Assembly (NCBI GenBank): GCA_019671135.1
Contig: JAHRHY010000025.1
Location: forward strand, 512,501-576,500
Reading direction: 5' to 3'
DNA length: 64,000 nt
Source: Linnemannia hyalina
Taxonomy: Eukaryota > Mortierellomycota > Mortierellomycetes > Mortierellales > Mortierellaceae
The translations under genes were made by a program, and so were the position numbers. Every line of letters starts with the position of its first letter. The stretch's first letter is position 1. Below the pieces are notes generated by a model. It was given only the letters and a program-made list of their open reading frames with translations, was not told where the DNA came from and did not search any database. Positions 58,109 to 64,000 of the stretch are shown piece after piece.

Positions 58109-58543
58109 TTATCCTTTCAACCAACGGAAGAGAGGAATGGTGCCATCAACGGGTTCAGGAAACAAATACCCTTCCACACCCTCAAAAACATAACCAAGCC
58201 TGGGCGCAATTTCACCTTGTGAGTTTGTTGTATAGAAGTGGTCGCCAGTCCTGTGGTACCACCGCAACAGCGGAGCAGTCCCTCGAGTTGCTTTCTGGTA
58301 GATATAGCCGACAATGCCCTTGTAATTATATCCGTCTCCGGAAGTGGGTGGGTGTGGCTCATTGACGGTGTAGAAATTGTCGCCGAGGGTTGGGTTAAAC
58401 CAATGGTGGAGGGCGATCGTGTGGGCAAATTTGTCTGGGTAGAGGTATCCAGTGATACCTTCGAAGCGATATCCGGACGCCGATATGTCCTTCGGGTCGG
58501 TGGTGTAGTAGTGATCGGCGCCGGTGACCATCATGGCAGTCAT
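58109..58543 (-). CDS. DUF5648-like three-repeat protein
   Basis: 144 aa on the minus strand. Three repeats of about 45 residues are visible, each with an aromatic-Tyr-Thr start (DHYYTTD, DNFYTVN, DHFYTTN), a central GYxxxG-[IV]-xGY[LI] and a closing [HR]W. This is the pattern of DUF5648-type repeats, often found in secreted or surface proteins; the exact role is unknown. The chosen start follows a probable 5' UTR intron (58545-58664, GTAACT...TTCCAG), making it the first ATG of the spliced mRNA. An in-frame ATG at 58597 would add a hydrophobic leader (ELLLLFSPHVFFLSS) that could be a signal peptide if the intron is retained. A TATA box lies upstream. Confidence 0.75.
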   Translation of the reverse strand: MTAMMVTGADHYYTTDPKDISASGYRFEGITGYLYPDKFAHTIALHHWFNPTLGDNFYTVNEPHPPTSGDGYNYKGIVGYIYQKATRGTAPLLRWYHRTGDHFYTTNSQGEIAPRLGYVFEGVEGYLFPEPVDGTIPLFRWLKG

Positions 58544-58763
58544 ACTGGAAAGGAAGAAGACATGTGGAGAGAAAAGGAGGAGGAGTTCATAATGCATAGA
58601 GGGTTAGTGTTGAGAAAGCGAGGGGATGTGTGCATATAATGGAAAAAAATGAAGTGGCAGTTACCGAAGCGGAGGGAGGAAGGAAGGAAGGAAAGTAGAA
58701 GGGACAAGACGAACGGGATAAGGAGACGTGAGTTTTTTCTTCTTTCTAACAGGAGCGTTGGGG

Positions 58764-58772
58764 TTTTATATA
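58764..58772 (-). promoter_or_regulatory. TATA box of the DUF5648-like gene
   Basis: TATATAAAA on the minus strand, about 100 bp before the inferred 5' UTR splice donor (58664). The stretch between is CT-rich with no ATG, as expected of a leader. Confidence 0.55.
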
Positions 58773-59838
58773 TCAGAGGGCATCAAGTAGAAGAGACGAT
58801 GTACGAAGGAAAGGGATAGTGGCATGGTAGTTTAAGGCAGACAAATGAGGTGAGGGATGAAGGTCAGTGCATGATTCAAGTGGCGATGAATGTTGTCGAG
58901 AAGGGACGTGATGTTTAACAATATGCCTTACAACTGCGCAATTGAGATAAAGCTGTTTGTTGTCTCTACGGCAGTGTGATAGGCAACATAAAGTCGACAC
59001 AACCCTAGTGAATTTACGTGTTTGTCTTTGCTTGTTTTGTTTGCTTCCTCCTCTTCCTCTTTCCTCGAGCCTTGGTTGTTTACTACACAGTCGCGAGATA
59101 GGTATGCTCAATCATCGTTGGAGGCGAGGGGAATACAGCCTCAACCTTGTGTTCGTCAACAAACAGCAACAGCCCAGTGGCAATTCAAAGGGGACAACCT
59201 GACTCTGACGTTGTCATTGTGCCAACAAAAACCCTGTCGGTATTACCTATTGGATCACTTCACTATTGGAGCCCAGGTAGATCTACATGTGCCTTCACTC
59301 ATCCCCTTGAAGGTATGGAGTTGGCTGAAGGGAAATGTTTGGTTGGTTACCGAGGCAGAGTTCCATTCCCTCCTTTTCACATCCTGACGACCTTTTTAAC
59401 CTGTTCACCATCAGTGGACAGAGCCAAAATTTTAAGTTATTTTACTTGCCTACTTGCCTACTTACACTCACCGGTGCTCCCCCATCAATGTTGAGTTGAG
59501 AGCCGGGTAGGTGTTTGTCTGTCTGCTCTGTCAACAGGACAGCCCAACCCAACCAAACCCCGCCTCACTTTCTCTCTTTCTCGGTTGTCTGTCAATTGTA
59601 CTTGCCATTCTTTTATTTCTCGCTCTTCCTTTTCCCTTCTTTCACTTCTGTCGTCAACTCCTTCCTTCCTTCCTTCACCCTACTTCTCATCTTCTTCCTT
59701 TTCACCTGTCAACGTCTTTTCTTCCCTCCTCACTCAACTCCCATCCTCCTCCACACAACAACTCGCCATTTTCTCCCACCACCCTCACCTCACTCCCTGC
59801 TCCCACAAACACCGACAAACAAACCACACAGACAAATA
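58773..59838. other. Divergent intergenic region
   Basis: Lies between the minus-strand DUF5648-like gene and the plus-strand membrane protein gene. No gene recognised. 59540-59830 is C/T-rich and is the likely promoter and 5' UTR of the latter. Confidence 0.55.
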
Positions 59839-60369
59839 ATGTCGGCAATCGCGCACCACCGGTACAGGCTCTGGTTGATGTTCCTGGTGACCCTCAACCT
59901 GGTCATGATGATCGCCGACTATTCTTTCTTGGCCTCCCTAGTCGCTAGAGCCAACGACCCCTACGACTCGATGACCCCAGGAGACACCCACACACTCCGC
60001 CTCTTCTGGACCGACTATGTCCTCATCGTCTCCACTGTTCTCATCTTCTTCTCCTACGGCTACTCTCTCCGTGGCATGCGTCTCATCAACCGATTCATCC
60101 GTGGATTCTATGTCCTTGCCCTAGCCGTGCTGTTGATCACAGTTGCGGCTAAGTATATTGACGAACAGATCAAGTTTGCGTCGATCTTTATTGCCTCGGG
60201 CTCGTCGTTGGTCTACAAGCCTTTTACTTGTGTCGGTACCGAGACGACCTCTTGCAACCTGATCCTGGCGAATATCATTATTGCGCTGCTCACTGGAGTC
60301 TTCTCGGTCGTTGAGGTCTTTTGGACTTTATCTTTCAAGCCCCTCGAGGCCAAACAGGAGTACCACTAA
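59839..60369 (+). CDS. Four-helix membrane protein 1
   Basis: Single-exon gene, 176 aa. Predicted helices at about 11-33, 58-77, 88-105 and 139-163; a loop between helices 3 and 4 contains Cys131 and Cys139, which could pair. Short N- and C-terminal ends suggest both face the cytosol. The layout resembles MARVEL/tetraspan-type fungal membrane proteins, but no family motif is decisive. The start at 59839 is chosen over an upstream in-frame ATG (59515) because the extension is a low-complexity translation of a CT-rich leader. A paralogue lies 1.3 kb downstream. Poly(A)-like AATAAA at 60640-60645. Confidence 0.8.
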   Translation: MSAIAHHRYRLWLMFLVTLNLVMMIADYSFLASLVARANDPYDSMTPGDTHTLRLFWTDYVLIVSTVLIFFSYGYSLRGMRLINRFIRGFYVLALAVLLITVAAKYIDEQIKFASIFIASGSSLVYKPFTCVGTETTSCNLILANIIIALLTGVFSVVEVFWTLSFKPLEAKQEYH

Positions 60370-61697
60370 ACGAATACCGAGAGTCGTCCTGAAGTCGCCC
60401 TACCCTGTCCGTTGGGAAAGTGGAGGAGAGAGGATGATGAATGGGGGAAGATGGTGAGAGTGGGCTCACAAACACAATTTTTTTTTATATTTATTTTTCT
60501 TTCTTTTCTCTTTTTATTTACTTCTCCGCCAACCACTGTCTGCATGCCCATCCTCCGGGAACCAACTCCAATACCACTATCACACATACACATACACACA
60601 CCATACCCCTTACACCAGCAACACCAACTAACCCCTGTACAATAAACCTATCGTCCCTCTTTGTTCAGCCTCTTTCAACAACAACGTTGGGGCCATCATG
60701 ATTATGATTGAGAAATGAAATAATACTGGAGGTAGTGAATTGCAATAGTTGCCTCTGTACTGTACCCCTAAAAAAAAGAAAGGGCGCATGCAACAGCCCA
60801 ATTCTTTCTTTCCCTTTGGATTCATCTTCCAAACTCCATGGCGATGATGAAATGTCAGGACGTGGCCTATTGAGCGAAGGGAAGGCACATCCGCCATTTC
60901 GCTTTACTGTGACCCTCCACTCACAGGATCATATTACACCAATTCTGGGGAAGGGGTGAAGGACGTTCACCCTTTTCGATCAGATATTAACCCGGATAAC
61001 ACTCGCAAAGATAATAAGAAGCAATGGCTCACACTCCCTCCTCTTTTTTTAATGACGACGAACAGAAAGAACATTCCATCCGAGAAATAAGAAAGTAAAA
61101 ATTAAGCATTATCATTGTGCACAGAAATAAAGGGAAATAGGAAAAGGAGGTGGAGGATAGAGTTGAGAGCAGAAACCAGGCTGAGCATAAAAACGGACAA
61201 CATACACATACTGCACATCGCTAGTTGTCGACTTTTGAACAAGGGCCATCCGCTTGCCTATCAATCAAAGCGTGGTAATCCATGCAATTGGCTTGTTTAT
61301 GAAGGAAAATGAGGGCGCGGTGCTGAGCAGCGCCGTTTTGGACTTGAGGGAATTGTCGGTGAGCTTCTGCATGCGTAAATGCCTTGTGAGTGGCAAAGGG
61401 GATGGAAAGGAGAAAGGAACAAAATCCGGATGGCATAAGAGGGCACTGAGCAAGGGTGCGAGTGGCGTTGCATTGACTCTCAGTCACACCACGCCCTTTT
61501 CACACACACTTTAAAATAAAGGTGGGCGCACTCACACGACTCCTTTTTAACCCCTTTTCTTCTCTTTTTCATTGGTGCACCCTTTTGTTCAAAACGACCC
61601 TCCATCCACTATTTATTCCCTCCTGTCCTTTATCTCCCTCCAGCTTCTACCCTTCTCGGCTTCTTCTCATATCACTACAAGCGCCAATCTCACTACA
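60370..61697 (+). other. Intergenic region between the membrane protein genes
   Basis: No gene recognised. 60370-60650 is the 3' UTR of the first gene, ending near an AATAAA. 61540-61690 is a C/T-rich leader. Several short frames between have no similarity that can be recognised. Confidence 0.5.
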
Positions 61698-62258
61698 ATG
61701 GCCCTCTCCATAGTGCGCAAGGTACGAGCATTCGTGCTCTTCCTCACAACCGTCAACCTCGGCCTTACCATCGCAACCTACATTTTTATCTCCAACCTCC
61801 TCGGCCGCAAAGCATCCTCCGGAAACGGCATGTTCCCCCTTGAACCCATCCATTACCTCGAGATCGCGTTAGCAACCTTCCTCTTCTTTGGTTACCTCTA
61901 CTCGCTCTGCTGTAACCTCTACAAACTCAACCGGATCTTCCGTGTCGTCCTTATGTCCGCCCTCGCCATCGCCCTCATCGTCGTCCAGGTTATCTTTATG
62001 GTCGACCAGATCAAGGATAACAACACCCCCGATGAGGGTGGGGATGTTTCCAAGTTGGGTCCGTTTTCGTGTCAAGGAGGAGGGGATATGTGTTATGTCT
62101 CGAATGCCAACTTGTTTGTTGCGATCATAACTGGTCTGTTTGCGTTGGTGGAGGCTGTGGTGACGTTGGTGGTGAAGGAGGAGAAGAAAGAGGAGAAGTA
62201 TTATTATGAGGATCGGGATGATGATGATAGCGATGGTGGGTCCGTCATCATTTTTTGA
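61698..62258 (+). CDS. Four-helix membrane protein 2 (paralogue)
   Basis: Single-exon gene, 186 aa. Helices at about 9-34, 52-70, 82-102 and 137-160, the same spacing as its neighbour; both have an FGY/SYGYSL-type segment closing helix 2 and a Cys pair (125 and 132) in the loop before helix 4. It differs by an acidic, Tyr-rich C-terminal tail (KEEKKEEKYYYEDRDDDD) likely to be cytosolic. The ATG at 61698 is preceded by CACTACA and a CT-rich leader; an in-frame upstream ATG (61572) would only add leader translation. AATAAA follows at about 62264. Function unknown. Confidence 0.8.
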   Translation: MALSIVRKVRAFVLFLTTVNLGLTIATYIFISNLLGRKASSGNGMFPLEPIHYLEIALATFLFFGYLYSLCCNLYKLNRIFRVVLMSALAIALIVVQVIFMVDQIKDNNTPDEGGDVSKLGPFSCQGGGDMCYVSNANLFVAIITGLFALVEAVVTLVVKEEKKEEKYYYEDRDDDDSDGGSVIIF

Positions 62259-62499
62259 TCGAACAATAAAAACGTCCTTTCTCGCCCTCTCCTGCGTTTG
62301 CTTGCTTGTTTTTGTGTGTATGTTTTTGTGGAGGGGGGGGGGATTCGTGTGTTTGCGTCTGGCAACACAAGGACCCCTTTCTTTTTTTACGCCCTGTTGC
62401 ACCTAAAAATAAAACAAGAGAGACCATATAGAGCAACAATAAAAGAGGAATTCTGGTCAACCTTAAACCGAACCAACGACATCATTAGTTGCTCGGCCA
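62259..62499 (+). other. 3' flank of membrane protein 2
   Basis: AATAAA-type signals near 62264, 62407 and 62439, and a G10 run near 62333. No gene. Confidence 0.5.
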
Positions 62500-62529
62500 C
62501 AACTTTGTGAGTGTAAGCGATGGATAACA

Positions 62530-62950
62530 AATTTTACTTGTTATTTTTGAGACTTCCAGGTTGTCCCCCGTGCTTAACGTTTTTCGAAGAGCTGAGGGAG
62601 GATTGAGCATGAGAACTCCCCATTGGGCTATGAGCGGCGGCGACGGCATCAAAGAGTATGTCTCAAACATCTTCCCATATAACAAGTTTCTAGGATGGAC
62701 GGGTGCCGATTCGGTACAAAACGTATATCGACCACCCCAAGGAGCAGCTACCGGATGACGAGTCGAAAACATTGATGGACTCTCTTATCCCTCCCGCTGC
62801 AGTCGAGATGTTACAGAAGCGGTTCACCGGCAGATTCGGACAGCTATCGAGGGCATTTTCGAGAAGGCTGAGTGGGATACTGCCATCGACAAGACCGAGA
62901 CCATGATCACATCTTGGAAGACCCTTCAACTCCAAGTTATCATGTGGTGT
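62530..62950 (+). pseudogene. Frameshifted fragment resembling Crinkler-family proteins
   Basis: Three frames each carry part of one protein-like text: VSNIFPYNKFLGWTGADSVQ, then RYKTYIDHPKEQLPDDESKTL and IPPAAVEMLQKRFTGRF, then TAIEGIFEKAEWDTAIDKTE. The shifts fall near 62720 and 62838. The DDE-SK-L and RFTGRF...AIEGI text resembles the C-terminal region of Crinkler-like proteins expanded in Mucoromycota, recognised from memory only. No start, no N-terminal domain; a dead fragment. Family assignment is tentative. Confidence 0.4.
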
Positions 62951-64000
62951 TTGTTACATCTCTGCAGATCTTGCTGATATCCACCGCTACCATTAGAGAA
63001 CTGTGTATGATATCAACCATGTAAAATAGCCACTGTTACTTGCGTGATTATCCTACTAAACACCATGACATTCTCAAAACAACAAAGTCTTCTTATTTTT
63101 CGCACACCAATTTCTTGAATGTGTCCATTTACTATTAAACTGTACTCCTCACTGCAAGATTCAGAGGAGTGTTCTTGTACGTTATCATATAAGGCACTTG
63201 TACTCTCAACTGTATCTTTGCTGTGAAATACAGGGAGGGATTACATAAAACCTTGTGCTGTCTGTTGCTATCTCACCTTAAGTTCTCTTGGGGACTTTGG
63301 AGAGATATATCAGCTATGGAAGTCTACAATGCTTTCCTTGGGCTATGGATATTTTTTATATCCTTTTTTATATCCTTTGCACTTGGAGAGGCGGCATATG
63401 CGAACTTCTTCCACGCATACCCTTGACGTTGTATTGTGTTACCCAACCGACAATGTGAGGGTTTGGGTAGCCCAGGATGATCGAAGTCTACAACGTCTTG
63501 CACAGATTGACGTCGCTTCTGGTAGCCGGAAGCGGAAGATGAAGTTTCTCAATAGGGAAGCTAAATAAATTTGACTCAAAGTGCGGCATGCAATTATTGT
63601 TTGTTGCAAGATGCTACGTTCAAAAAAGTGTTGCGGTGGTGTTTATTATTTTCGTGACAGAGTCGTTGTGGATGGCGAAGTTGAGAAAACATAGAAGGCG
63701 GCACGTTGGCCTTAAAAAACAGGCTGAGACTGTCCACGCCAACAACGGGGGTGCTATTTGAAGACATAGCCCGAGGAGCCTCAACATCCGAAAGAATGGA
63801 AAAAAAGATTCGGGATAAAGGAGAGCAACCCAACAACCATGAGAAACAGACAGTTGCCTGGACCCTGGTCGCTTCTGCAGATCACCGCTTAGAAAGTCGT
63901 AGGATCAACTGGAAGCTAGCCTTTCATTATTTACTTCTATTTCTGCAAGAGGTTCCGTTCGACGCATGACTGGTGCTATTCTTGACGAGTATGTATAAAT
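62951..64000. other. Unassigned right end
   Basis: Nothing recognised on either strand. AT-richer than the array, with short frames only. A small ATATCCTTTTT-type duplication is near 63350-63380. Confidence 0.4.

Overview
This is fungal nuclear DNA. Genes are split by many short GT-AG introns, start codons sit behind long C/T-rich tracts, AATAAA-type signals follow the stops, and DIRS and hAT transposon remains are present. The gene families fit an early-diverging fungus of the Mucoromycota, most likely a Mortierella relative; that placement is inference, since no rRNA or marker gene is in the window.

Positions 1-56,800 hold a head-to-tail array of 16 copies (here FMO-1 to FMO-16, all on the + strand) of one flavoprotein monooxygenase gene (FAD-binding_3, PF01494 type). 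The shared layout is eight exons: exon 1 carries the GxGxxG dinucleotide-binding motif, exon 2 is 17 nt, exon 3 is short and variable, exon 4 carries the DG motif, exon 5 ends in the Gly-Asp of the GD motif, exon 6 is an 11-nt microexon giving the rest of that motif (Ala-Ala-His), exon 7 continues it, and exon 8 gives a Lys/Glu-rich tail. Twelve copies are complete and open (479-486 aa), FMO-1 is cut by the window edge, and FMO-8, FMO-14 and FMO-16 are broken. Sequence types are A (FMO-2, 6, 9, 11; N-terminus MSDN), B (most others; MSAPSE) and divergent (FMO-1, FMO-5). Exons 1, 4 and 5 sort by type, but exon 3 tends to match the physical neighbour, which suggests repeated gene conversion that shuffles a short segment.

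The spacers are repeats too. Every copy has a conserved promoter-like block about 230-305 bp before its ATG, and one such block (14,030) has no gene behind it. A long spacer (S) precedes the type A copies FMO-6, FMO-9 and FMO-11. The third S is split by a decayed DIRS-like retrotransposon (about 32,185-35,604) with inverted terminal repeats and an internal complementary region. A decayed hAT transposon lies between FMO-12 and FMO-13.

From 57,300 the window leaves the array: a broken and an intact copy of a DUF5648-like repeat protein gene (minus strand), two related four-helix membrane protein genes (59,839 and 61,698), a frameshifted fragment resembling fungal Crinkler-family proteins, and about 1 kb in which nothing is recognised. 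No P450, PKS, NRPS or terpene synthase gene is visible beside the array, so the monooxygenase substrate cannot be read from context.
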